Shown piece after piece: positions 8,230 through 15,606 of a DNA stretch of 19,237 bases (position 1 is the first letter of the stretch; each line of letters starts with the position of its first letter). The notes below the pieces were generated by a model that ran no database searches, was not told the DNA's origin, and saw only the letters and a program-made list of their open reading frames with translations. The stretch comes from DASWJQ01 sp036397095. Its GTDB lineage: Bacteria > Chloroflexota > Anaerolineae > Anaerolineales > E44-bin32. Location of the stretch: NCBI GenBank assembly GCA_036397095.1, contig DASWJQ010000008.1:1-19237 (forward strand), in the 5' to 3' direction. Made by a program: the position numbers and the translations under genes.

Positions 8230-8373
8230 TGTTGGAGATCCTCCTTGTCACCGAATGTTCGACCCGCATACCTCGCGAGACTGCGGCCGCACCGCGCTAC
8301 CTCGAAGCCCGGCGCCAGCCAACGAGCCATCATACCCCATCCGCCTTCAACCCGCATCATAAGCACTTGGCGC
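8230..8373 (-). other. 144-base intergenic gap, possible internal promoter region
   Basis: This is the longest gene-free stretch in the window. It separates the first sulfatase-like gene from the small membrane protein. On the minus strand it holds two TATGAT hexamers, but neither has a well-placed -35 partner. It also has a 10-base perfect palindrome, TGCGGCCGCA (8282-8291). I see no terminator hairpin followed by a T-run. It could hold an internal promoter or an mRNA processing site; neither is demonstrated. Confidence 0.35.
8239..8246 (-). promoter_or_regulatory. Strong ribosome binding site for the small membrane protein
   Basis: AAGGAGGA on the minus strand, nine bases before the ATG at 8229. 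It is the strongest Shine-Dalgarno match found in the window. It lies after the 144-base gap, so this gene may start translation independently rather than by coupling. Confidence 0.75.
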
Positions 8374-10038
8374 TCAATCTGCCGTGGGAGCCAGCACGAC
8401 CGGGTCGACGGGATGCAGATCATATGGCCGACCAATCGGGGAAAAGTAGGCACGATCCGGGCTTAATTCGTATCCGGTTTGGAAGAGGTGGTTGAGCACA
8501 ATCCCGAAGGAGTTGATCGGCGTGATCCCTGGATACAGCTCCGTCTCTCCGCCGGGAAGCAAGTAGGCGTTCAGGATTGGCATCCGCTCCCGATATACAT
8601 CTGCGCCCGTGCCTGCGCTCATCAGGGAGCCCGGTCCGTGGTCCCCCTGCAAAATGATGACCGGTGGGGTTGAGCTCACGGCCAGGATCTGGTCAATTTC
8701 AGCCAGAATAATGCGTGACAGAAAGGATGCCTGTTGTCGGTAACCTTCGCGATACTCATCTTCGGTACAACAATTCAGGTCCGAGATCGTGAAGCGACGG
8801 TCCTCGCCTATCGGTTCGCCACGATCGCTGAAGACAAACGGTGGATGCGGCGACAACACATGGGCGAAAACAAACTGCGGGCCAGACCAACTTGCAATCC
8901 CCGACAACTGTTCAACAGTAAACAGAATGCGGGCACGATGGTGCCGATAGGCGATCGAAGCACTCCCGGCCTGCAGCTCAACCAACTGGCGGACCCGAAG
9001 GTCCAACAGCGCCCGCAACAGGGTGGTTTCCGTCAGCATCGATTCAAAGCCGTTCAGGGCGAGACCGCGCAGCAGCCCACCCCTTTCATTGACGGCGCCA
9101 TAGTCGGGTGCCAGCCAGACATCCGCCGTACCGCTCCGCGTCAAAGAGTAACCCGATTCGAACGAGACGATCTGATAGCCAAGCTGGCGGAAACTCTCCA
9201 ACACCGGCCCATGCCAGACTAGATCCTCTAGCGGTCGGACATCATATGAATCTGGCCCAAGGACTACCGCCAACTGGTCCAGATGCGTCATCCCGAGGGA
9301 GGACGCCAGTGATAGTTTGGTCTGGGAATAATTGGCGTGGGCTAGATCGGCGACGAAGAAGCCCCGCTCTCTCAATCCTTCTAGGAAGTCGTTGTTGTCA
9401 AGCCCAAATCGTTCAAGCAGGATGTCGGAGCGCCCATAGCCATCGAGCACAATGTAGTAGACATCCGGCCGAGCCTGCACCTGCTCCACGGTCAAGCCGC
9501 CAGCGGCAACACTGGCCCCGGCTGACTGCCTTGGCGCGGCGTAGGACACCAATCGCGCCCCGGGCTGCATCAGTGCGGCGACCAAGCTGAACAGCACCAC
9601 CTGGGCCAGTCGGCGCCGGGAAGCCTCTCCGCGCAGAAGTGCCAAGCCCCACAGGACAAAGGCCACTCCAAACACAACAAGCAGGAAGCGATGGCGCCCC
9701 ACCAACAGCCCCAAGAAACTCCAGCCTCGCACTTGCTCGTATACATGGCCATAGCTGAAGAAAAGCAGTGCAGCTCCAGCGACCCACACTCCGGCTCGCG
9801 ATGGGTCTCCAATGAGTGAGCCAGTGATCGTGACGAGGAATATGCCCAGACTGGCGATCAGCAGCCACGCGCGCAATCCGTCGACCGGCTCGGCCTCGGT
9901 GATATTGGCAGACAACAGTGCCGCGATCGGGTAGCTTGTCGCCACGGCGGCTAGCAGCAAACCCTCCAACCAAGCAACTGCCGTAGGTCGTCGGCCCATC
10001 CCTGTCGGCGCCGTACGCCCATGGCCATTGATCAGCAT
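8374..10038 (-). CDS. Membrane-anchored sulfatase/alkaline-phosphatase-fold protein (copy A)
   Basis: The ATG at 10038 gives 554 residues; a TTG at 10053 would add five and an ATG at 9999 would remove 13, and none has a convincing ribosome binding site. Numbering from 10038, membrane helices occupy roughly 22-40, 58-75, 83-96 and 115-135, with LFFSYGH at about 92-98 and GRHR at about 114-117, both shared with the paralog at 5050-6630. The ectodomain has VLDGYGR with D199, NYSQTKLSLASSL with candidate nucleophile T240, AHVLSPHPP with H393 and H398, and QGDHGP with D466-H467. These are the metal and nucleophile positions of the alkaline phosphatase/sulfatase/LtaS superfamily. The conserved PINSFGIVLN near the C-terminus also matches the paralog (PVNSFRVVFN). 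The reaction is likely phospho- or sulfo-group transfer or hydrolysis on a surface polymer. It follows the second cytidylyltransferase gene after a short gap. Confidence 0.85.
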   Translation of the reverse strand: MLINGHGRTAPTGMGRRPTAVAWLEGLLLAAVATSYPIAALLSANITEAEPVDGLRAWLLIASLGIFLVTITGSLIGDPSRAGVWVAGAALLFFSYGHVYEQVRGWSFLGLLVGRHRFLLVVFGVAFVLWGLALLRGEASRRRLAQVVLFSLVAALMQPGARLVSYAAPRQSAGASVAAGGLTVEQVQARPDVYYIVLDGYGRSDILLERFGLDNNDFLEGLRERGFFVADLAHANYSQTKLSLASSLGMTHLDQLAVVLGPDSYDVRPLEDLVWHGPVLESFRQLGYQIVSFESGYSLTRSGTADVWLAPDYGAVNERGGLLRGLALNGFESMLTETTLLRALLDLRVRQLVELQAGSASIAYRHHRARILFTVEQLSGIASWSGPQFVFAHVLSPHPPFVFSDRGEPIGEDRRFTISDLNCCTEDEYREGYRQQASFLSRIILAEIDQILAVSSTPPVIILQGDHGPGSLMSAGTGADVYRERMPILNAYLLPGGETELYPGITPINSFGIVLNHLFQTGYELSPDRAYFSPIGRPYDLHPVDPVVLAPTAD

Positions 10039-10075
10039 ATGACTGGTTACCAACCCCCGTCGGCTTGGTTGGCTC

Positions 10076-10768
10076 TCACGACATACCCCTTGGGAATCCG
10101 TTGGGGAAGCTATCTAAGACGGCTTTCACCAGTTGGAAATCGGCCTCGTTATCGATGTCAATGGCCTCGATCCTGTCGATCTCAAACAAGAGTGGGCTTC
10201 GGCCGATGCGCCGCCCAGACTCGAGCATGGTATCTCGCCCAAATAGGTAGAGGCAGGAGTTCTCCTGATAAACGACTTCCATGTCCTGGGTTCGCAGCAA
10301 CTGATCGGGGTCGTGATTGATCGGAACGCCGTCAACCGTCCAAAGCCTCGTCTGCCAACCGGTTACCGAGAACAACGAGTCAATTGCCGGCAAGTTCTCG
10401 TTGAAACGCTGGATGGAGCGTTCGATGGTCTCGGCCCGAAGCAAGGGGTTGGTGCTGTGCGTCTGCACATAGAAATAGCTGGGTACCTGCTCGAGATCGT
10501 GTCGAATGACCGCATTCATCGGCACATCGCCTCCTCGAAGTGCCTCCGGCCGGTCCAGCACCAGCACCTCCGGGAAATCCTCGGCTAACCCCGCTTGGAT
10601 GACAGGGCTGTCCGTGTCAACCACGATGCGCTCGATGGCCTGCACCTGGCTCAGCGCTTCAAGGATGTGGGCATACAGCGGCCTGCCAGCCAGTTGGCGG
10701 TAGTTCTTGCCTGGTACCCGTTCTGACGTGTGCCGCATCGGAACCAATGCCACCCACTGATAGCTCAT
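10076..10768 (-). CDS. Cytidylyltransferase of the acylneuraminate (CMP-sugar synthetase) family
   Basis: The ATG at 10768 gives 230 residues, the usual length of single-domain CMP-sugar synthetases; a GTG at 10780, directly after the upstream stop, would add four. ALVPMRHTSERVPGKN at 7-22 is a variant of the nucleotide-binding loop, where most family members have P-A-R-x-G-S-K. VDTDSP at 50-55, QTHSTNPLL at 102-110 and EAIDIDNEADF at 201-211 (metal-binding acidic residues) complete the family pattern. It would activate a sugar acid, or a related compound, with CTP. It differs clearly from the CMP-synthetase domain at 15603-16835 and has no phosphatase domain, so the two probably act on different sugars. 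It sits between a family 2 glycosyltransferase and the first sulfatase-like gene. Confidence 0.85.
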   Translation of the reverse strand: MSYQWVALVPMRHTSERVPGKNYRQLAGRPLYAHILEALSQVQAIERIVVDTDSPVIQAGLAEDFPEVLVLDRPEALRGGDVPMNAVIRHDLEQVPSYFYVQTHSTNPLLRAETIERSIQRFNENLPAIDSLFSVTGWQTRLWTVDGVPINHDPDQLLRTQDMEVVYQENSCLYLFGRDTMLESGRRIGRSPLLFEIDRIEAIDIDNEADFQLVKAVLDSFPNGFPRGMS

Positions 10769-10780
10769 CGTATCGCCCAC

Positions 10781-11731
10781 TTACTCTTGCAAATGCCCGT
10801 AGTCAATCGGCTCCATCTTCCGCGTGGAAGCGGTCGCCGGCCGGCGGATCGCGCGCGGGTAATAAAAGGTCTCTTTGAGACGCTGATCCAGGGGACCACG
10901 ATGGACAAAACCTCGGTAGGTCCCCCAGAATTGCATCCAGCGGAACCACAAGATCCGGCGCCAGGTTTCACCGAGACGACCCTCACGCTTGGCATGGTAT
11001 AGGTCGCTAGCGACGTTGGAAAGGTAAAGCCGAGGCAGATCCACCAGGTAGAAACTCTCCTGAGGCCGGATGCGCCGCAGTGCAATCGCCTCACGCTGGT
11101 ACCGATTGTAGACCTGCCGCGCCGATTCTTCATGAATGTGGATGACCTCGGCCTCGGCCACATAGGCCAGGTAGTGCCCCTGCGCAAGCGCCCACTGAGC
11201 CCAGGCAAGATCCTCCAGGCCCGAAAGACTTTCATCATAGGGGTGCTGGCGCCACAGCTGGCGACGGATGGCGGCGTTGGCGTTGTTGCACACAGGAGAA
11301 TGCTGCCGGGCTTGTGACTGATCTGGATACAGTTTGGCAAAGATCTGGTGCTCGCTAAACTTAGTTTCAGGTCCGCCACGCTGCTTTCCGTAACTCAGCG
11401 CAACTGCCGGATCTTCAAATGGCGCCACCAATCGCTCGAGCCAGTCCGGGTAGACCGGGAATACATGGGCACTGGCAATCACAATGTGCTGGCGGGTGGC
11501 GGCCTGGCAGCCCAGGTTGAGTGATCGTCCAAACGTGAATTCCTCCGGCTCAACGTGAACCACGCGAACCCCGAAGCGCGAGGCGATGGCGACCGTGGCA
11601 TCAGTCGACCCGGAGTCGACCACGATAATTTCCGGGTCGTCCAGGGTCTGTTCGGCAATCCCCGCCAGGAGCTTGCCGATGTGTTTCTCTTCGTTGAAAG
11701 CCCGAATAACGATCGAGGGACTGGTCGCCAT
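10781..11731 (-). CDS. Family 2 glycosyltransferase (GT-A fold)
   Basis: This is a 316-residue cytoplasmic glycosyltransferase. IVIRAFNEE at 7-15 and VDSGSTDAT at 38-46 are the nucleotide-binding signature of family GT2. The usual D-x-D position reads SAHVFP at 87-92, a variant seen in rhamnosyltransferase-like GT2 proteins, and GLEDLAW at 171-177 supplies the acidic catalytic-base motif. NNANAAIRR at 149-157 is typical of the acceptor-side segment. There is no long membrane helix. I chose the ATG at 11731, four bases after the stop of the upstream GT-C gene, over an in-frame ATG at 11770 that would overlap it. The stop abuts the cytidylyltransferase gene. It probably adds one sugar during repeat-unit synthesis; donor and acceptor are not readable. 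Confidence 0.9.
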   Translation of the reverse strand: MATSPSIVIRAFNEEKHIGKLLAGIAEQTLDDPEIIVVDSGSTDATVAIASRFGVRVVHVEPEEFTFGRSLNLGCQAATRQHIVIASAHVFPVYPDWLERLVAPFEDPAVALSYGKQRGGPETKFSEHQIFAKLYPDQSQARQHSPVCNNANAAIRRQLWRQHPYDESLSGLEDLAWAQWALAQGHYLAYVAEAEVIHIHEESARQVYNRYQREAIALRRIRPQESFYLVDLPRLYLSNVASDLYHAKREGRLGETWRRILWFRWMQFWGTYRGFVHRGPLDQRLKETFYYPRAIRRPATASTRKMEPIDYGHLQE

Positions 11732-11735
11732 CGGA

Positions 11736-13103
11736 CTAATCCATCCCAGCCTTATTGGTGCCGGGAGCATCTACGCCGTTCTTGGCACCCAGACCGGCAC
11801 TTTTCCGTGGCCACAGAGCCAGGGCCGCTGCCAGCGCCAAGAAGGGCTCGGCGGGCACGCGGAATCGGGCCTGGCCTGCGGCACCAGGGCCCACAATCAG
11901 CAGCGCAGCCGTCACCAAGACGAACCAAAAGAATGGCTGGGCCACTCGACTCCGAAGCGCCAGCAAACTGGCGGCACCTGCAGCAACCAGCAGAACAAGA
12001 CTGTAAGCGAGAGATAGACCGAGGATCGCACGATGCAGCGTTGTTTCGAGCGCACCGCGGTTCCCGGCCAGAGGGGAATCACCGAAGATGTCGCCCCTGC
12101 CAAAGAGGCCACTCAGCAGTCCGAGCCCTTTCCACGAATCCCAGCCCATGATGATGCCCCAAGTTCCAATATCCGTCCCGGCGAGTGTTCGCAGCACACC
12201 GAGAATTTGCACCTTGGCAAAAGAAACCGGGTAGCGGCTGGCGACCTCCAGGGTGAGCGGCACCAGACCCTCAGCGGCCGGAAGGAGTTGAACGGCGTCA
12301 TTTCGGCTCAATCCCTCGGCGTCGGCGATGGCCTCAGCCAGATTGAAACCTGTCATAGTTTTGTAGCCTACGTTGGAGAAACTGAACTGGCCGTGGGTAG
12401 CCAGGTTGCGCAAGTACCACGGAATGACGAGCAAGGCCACAATCGCCGCGAACCCAACGACCGCCCGCTTGCCTCCGTTATTCGCTGCCGAGCTCGGCTT
12501 CAGCGCGATCATGAGCACGAGCCAGGTAGGCGCAAGGACGATCCCGACTGGCCTGAGGTAAATGGCGCCGGCCAGCAGAATGGCAGCGCCCATGACCTTG
12601 CCCCCACCCGGCCGAGCGGAAGCGGGGGCCCAAAGCAACAAAGCCGCCGATGCAATCAACAATGCGAACAGGGCTTCCGTCATGATGGTGGCTGACCACA
12701 GCATGAGGTTTGGACTCAAGGCGATCAGCCAGCCGGCGACAAGGCCCGCAGAAGGTGAGGCCTGGGCTGCGCAGGCGCGGAATACAAGGAAGGCCAGCAG
12801 ACTGGTCGCCGCCAACTGGAGCAGCACCGGAACCCAAGTCGCACCCGTCGGAACGAATGTTGTGGCCAAGAACAATGGGTATCCGGGAGGGCGCGTGAGA
12901 TCCCGGTTGCCTCCACTCGGGTCCTGGTAGGACCCTTGAGATAGCTGGTTCGCCAGGAAGATGTAGTCCTCGGAATCTACGAGAACGCCACCCGTCGGAT
13001 CGCGGAGCGTGAGTCCGACAAGCCCAAGGCGTGCGATCAGGAACAGGTAAAAAGCACGCCTGGCCCACTTGTGAACGCTCAAGCCAGCAGCTTGCTGGCT
13101 CAC
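11736..13103 (-). CDS. GT-C type membrane glycosyltransferase (GT39/ArnT-like)
   Basis: The protein has 455 residues with around ten membrane helices and no large soluble C-terminal domain. The first outer loop holds DSEDY at 43-47 (acidic residues at D43, E45, D46), followed by LTRPPGYPLFL at 69-79. A TEALF helix start lies at 142-146. RFRVPAEPFLALAAAL near the C-terminus is also typical of this superfamily. It should use a polyprenyl-phosphate-linked sugar on the outer face of the membrane. The start is a GTG at 13103 overlapping the stop of the capsule-type glycosyltransferase gene as GTGA. The start codon is followed immediately by an 8-base perfect inverted repeat (13082-13100), described separately. 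It is only distantly similar to the two GT-C proteins at the left end. Confidence 0.87.
   Translation of the reverse strand: MSQQAAGLSVHKWARRAFYLFLIARLGLVGLTLRDPTGGVLVDSEDYIFLANQLSQGSYQDPSGGNRDLTRPPGYPLFLATTFVPTGATWVPVLLQLAATSLLAFLVFRACAAQASPSAGLVAGWLIALSPNLMLWSATIMTEALFALLIASAALLLWAPASARPGGGKVMGAAILLAGAIYLRPVGIVLAPTWLVLMIALKPSSAANNGGKRAVVGFAAIVALLVIPWYLRNLATHGQFSFSNVGYKTMTGFNLAEAIADAEGLSRNDAVQLLPAAEGLVPLTLEVASRYPVSFAKVQILGVLRTLAGTDIGTWGIIMGWDSWKGLGLLSGLFGRGDIFGDSPLAGNRGALETTLHRAILGLSLAYSLVLLVAAGAASLLALRSRVAQPFFWFVLVTAALLIVGPGAAGQARFRVPAEPFLALAAALALWPRKSAGLGAKNGVDAPGTNKAGMD
13082..13100 (-). promoter_or_regulatory. Inverted repeat just after the GTG start of the GT-C gene
   Basis: On the minus strand AGCCAGCA and TGCTGGCT pair perfectly as an 8-base stem with a 3-base loop, beginning directly after the GTG start codon at 13101-13103. 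In mRNA such a hairpin could lower initiation unless ribosomes arrive from the upstream gene through the GTGA overlap. The stem also encodes residues 2-7, so it may be chance codon choice. Confidence 0.4.
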
Positions 13104-14719
13104 GGGTGAGCCTGGTCATTCAAAGGGGCGGGCAGCATGAAGGAAGTCCCAGCAACTACACCTTTGGCGACAGCGCCCAACTCGAGAGATTGCTGCAATT
13201 CTGCAGGGTCAAACTCCTCAAACAACACCATCCCCGGCATTTGGGGATACGGTCGCAGAAAGCGGGAGAAGTCCAACGAAGCTTGAAACAGCTCTTTGTA
13301 TAGGAAGCGCCTGGCATTCCCAACGTGGGCCGGTTCCGGTTCGCCCGCGGCTAGCAACGCCTCGAGCATGGCCGAATATTCTGCTCGGCTGCTGGGCGTG
13401 AAGACGGTGTTGGCCTGCGTGAAGCGGGCCCGGCCGGCCGACAATACCGGGGCGCCCATGATCGAAGCTTCCAGGCCGACGGATGAGTTGTAGATGAGGA
13501 CTAGATTTGACCGCTCAATCAGTTCGTAAGAACTGGCGTATTGGTCGGGACGTATGAGAACGGCATTTTCTACGCTGTGCAAGTCCGAGGCGGCAAACCA
13601 GTCGCTGGCAGCCTGGCGGCTGACCTTGCCCGGGCGGTCCTCGTCCGGATGGGCCCGGAAGATGAACAGCGTGTCTGGGTGTGACTGAACGACCGGCACC
13701 AAGGCCTCCAGCCAGTCAAACATGTCGTCAAACAGGCTGTTTGCGTGGACCTGGCTCGTGTCGAAGATGACGTTGGTAAAGACGGTGACAGCTCGCTCGA
13801 AGGTCTCCAATCGGTCTTCCAGGTCGGCCGGCAATCCCTCGACCACCGGCCAGAAGCGGACGCCGGCCATACTAAACCGGCCGGCACGGCGCGATTGCAA
13901 ATACGCATCCAACTGCGCCTGCTGCGCCGGATCGAGCTGGTGCCCGTCGGTCAAATCAATCTGACGGAACGTCGCCTCTTCGTGCGAGAAAAAGGCCGAG
14001 TACGGCCGTAGCCCTACTTCATGGGTCACGACAGGAATCTGTCGGCGCCGCGCCAGTTCCCGCGCGACGGCTTCCGGGTAGGTGATCCCATTGAACACGA
14101 TCAATGCCTGCGGCTGGAGTTCGTCCAGGATGGCTCCGATCTGTTCAACCAGACTGGCCGCCGAGCGCAGATATTGTCGGTACAGCCGGCGCTCGGGTTC
14201 GTCGTCGGGCAGATCGTTGCGGCGCAGGGCCCAGCACAGTCCGGGCCAGCACAGTTCGCCCAGCGGGAATCCCTCGTAGGTCCAAGCCCGCAATTCGTCA
14301 AGTGATCGACCGTCGAGATCGAACCCTGCGCTGGCCGCCGCCTGTTGGTCGAGGGTCAGCCAGCGCGTCCGTTCGGGCGGGAACAACAGGCGGCTGAAAG
14401 CCAGGCAGGATCCACAGGGAGGGGGTCGATCGAGGTCACGTTGGTCGGTCCCCAAAATGCACTGCTCCATCCCTTGCTGACACACAAGATGCCAGACCGG
14501 CACGCCGCGGGCACGCAGCCCCCAAGCCGCCAGCAGAGAGAAGGCGCCATTCAGACTCAAACTGTGGATGCGTGTCGAGGCGTTGAAGACAAGCACGGGT
14601 TTATCCGCGGCCGAGTCGACTGGCTCCTGGGACAGGTACGTCTCGACCCGCCGGACTTGCCCGGCCAACTGACGGTTGGCCCGCCAGCGCTGGCCTCGTT
14701 GCAGAACTCGATGGATCAT
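13100..14719 (-). CDS. Capsule polysaccharide biosynthesis-type glycosyltransferase (GT-B-like)
   Basis: This 539-residue protein has no convincing membrane segment. The C-terminal half looks like the nucleotide-sugar-binding domain of capsule synthesis glycosyltransferases: FRAHPDEDRPGK at 354-365, then YNSSVGLEASIMGAPVLSAG at 410-429, which corresponds to the donor-binding segment where such proteins have an SS-x-x-x-E-A-x-x-x-G-x-P pattern. The N-terminal half carries a cysteine pattern, C80, C87, C102 and C105 (the last two in PCGSC), which I recall as shared by related surface-glycan proteins and which could bind a metal. The gene lies eleven bases after the NeuB stop with no clear ribosome binding site. 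A glycosyltransferase using the CMP-sugar made by the neighbours is a fair hypothesis, since Kdo- and sialyl-type capsule transferases share this fold; it is not shown by the sequence. Confidence 0.8.
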   Translation of the reverse strand: MIHRVLQRGQRWRANRQLAGQVRRVETYLSQEPVDSAADKPVLVFNASTRIHSLSLNGAFSLLAAWGLRARGVPVWHLVCQQGMEQCILGTDQRDLDRPPPCGSCLAFSRLLFPPERTRWLTLDQQAAASAGFDLDGRSLDELRAWTYEGFPLGELCWPGLCWALRRNDLPDDEPERRLYRQYLRSAASLVEQIGAILDELQPQALIVFNGITYPEAVARELARRRQIPVVTHEVGLRPYSAFFSHEEATFRQIDLTDGHQLDPAQQAQLDAYLQSRRAGRFSMAGVRFWPVVEGLPADLEDRLETFERAVTVFTNVIFDTSQVHANSLFDDMFDWLEALVPVVQSHPDTLFIFRAHPDEDRPGKVSRQAASDWFAASDLHSVENAVLIRPDQYASSYELIERSNLVLIYNSSVGLEASIMGAPVLSAGRARFTQANTVFTPSSRAEYSAMLEALLAAGEPEPAHVGNARRFLYKELFQASLDFSRFLRPYPQMPGMVLFEEFDPAELQQSLELGAVAKGVVAGTSFMLPAPLNDQAHP

Positions 14720-14730
14720 CGATCGAAGGG

Positions 14731-15606
14731 TCAGGTGTGAACGCGGCGAAGTTTCTCGAGGGAGGGCAGCTCGCTGTCATATACTCGCTTTGCGCCGTCG
14801 CCCAGAGCATCTTCGGTCACCCGAATGTATTTGACCAGAGTCTGAAAACCGTGCGGCTCAACGGAGGCCGCCTGGTCACTGCCCCACATCGCCCGGTCAA
14901 GCGTGATATGGCGCTCGACCAAACAGGCGCCGAGGGCGACAGCCACCGCCGACGGCACGAGGCCGACCTCATGCCCCGAGTAGCCAATCGGGCACGAAAA
15001 GCGCTCTCGCAGCTTTTGAATGACGCGCAGGTTGAGCTCCTCCGGCTCGCACGGGTAGGTGCTGGTGGCGTGACACAGCACCAGGTTCTCCTGCCCAATA
15101 TCAGCCAGGGCGGCCTCGATTTGTTCCATTGTCGACATGCCGGACGACACAATCAAGGGGCGACCGGTGGCCCTGGCGTGGCGCAGCAAACTCAGATCGG
15201 TCAGCGCGGCCGATGGGATCTTATAAGCGGTCGGTTCAAATGCCTCCAAGAAGTCGACCGAAGGCTCGTCCCAGACGGAGGCAAACCAGTCGATTCCATG
15301 CCGGCGGCAGTGCTCGTCGATTTGACGATAGCCAGTTTCGTCAAACTCTACCCGGTAGCGGTAGTCCAGGTAGGTAATGTAGCCCCAAGGCGTGTCGCGC
15401 ATCTTGTCTTGCTGTTCGGGCGGCACACACAGTTCGGGGGTCCTCTTTTGGAACTTGACCGCGTCCACGCCGGCGGCGACGGCCGCATCGATCAACTGCT
15501 TGGCCAGTTCAAGATCACCGTTGTGATTGATGCCGATCTCGGCGACGATGTAGGCTGGCTGACCATCGCCGACCTGGCGATCGCCCAGCTGGATAGCTCG
15601 CGTCAT
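14731..15606 (-). CDS. neuB: NeuB-type nonulosonate (N-acetylneuraminate-like) synthase, SAF-less
   Basis: This 291-residue protein condenses phosphoenolpyruvate with a six-carbon sugar to give a nine-carbon 2-keto acid. AEIGINHNG at 22-30, KFQ at 51-53, KIPSA at 129-133, GYSGHEVG at 208-215, ERHITLDR at 231-238 and GSDQAASVEP at 242-251 are the TIM-barrel active-site motifs of the NeuB family. Textbook NeuB proteins are near 340-350 residues and end in an antifreeze-like SAF domain. Here the protein stops at LRRVHT just after the barrel, where the SAF linker would begin. I recall a recurrent subfamily with this ending, so it is probably complete rather than broken. The ATG at 15606 overlaps the fusion gene stop (ATGA) and has AAGGGA upstream; an in-frame start at 15645 would overlap far more. 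The exact sugar (Neu5Ac, Kdn, legionaminate or other) cannot be told. Confidence 0.92.
   Translation of the reverse strand: MTRAIQLGDRQVGDGQPAYIVAEIGINHNGDLELAKQLIDAAVAAGVDAVKFQKRTPELCVPPEQQDKMRDTPWGYITYLDYRYRVEFDETGYRQIDEHCRRHGIDWFASVWDEPSVDFLEAFEPTAYKIPSAALTDLSLLRHARATGRPLIVSSGMSTMEQIEAALADIGQENLVLCHATSTYPCEPEELNLRVIQKLRERFSCPIGYSGHEVGLVPSAVAVALGACLVERHITLDRAMWGSDQAASVEPHGFQTLVKYIRVTEDALGDGAKRVYDSELPSLEKLRRVHT

Noticed and set aside
8282..8291. Palindrome TGCGGCCGCA considered as an operator or terminator stem
   Set aside because: It has no loop and no T-run, and such GC palindromes occur by chance in this base composition.
8226..8453. 75-codon minus-strand frame covering the intergenic gap
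   Set aside because: It overlaps the C-terminus of the sulfatase-like gene in another frame, has no motif and no good start signal. The small membrane protein just downstream has the real ribosome binding site.
14731..14733. Possible truncation of NeuB by frameshift before its SAF domain
   Set aside because: The next gene starts eleven bases later with its own long intact frame, leaving no room for a SAF remnant, and short NeuB proteins ending at this point form a recurrent subfamily.
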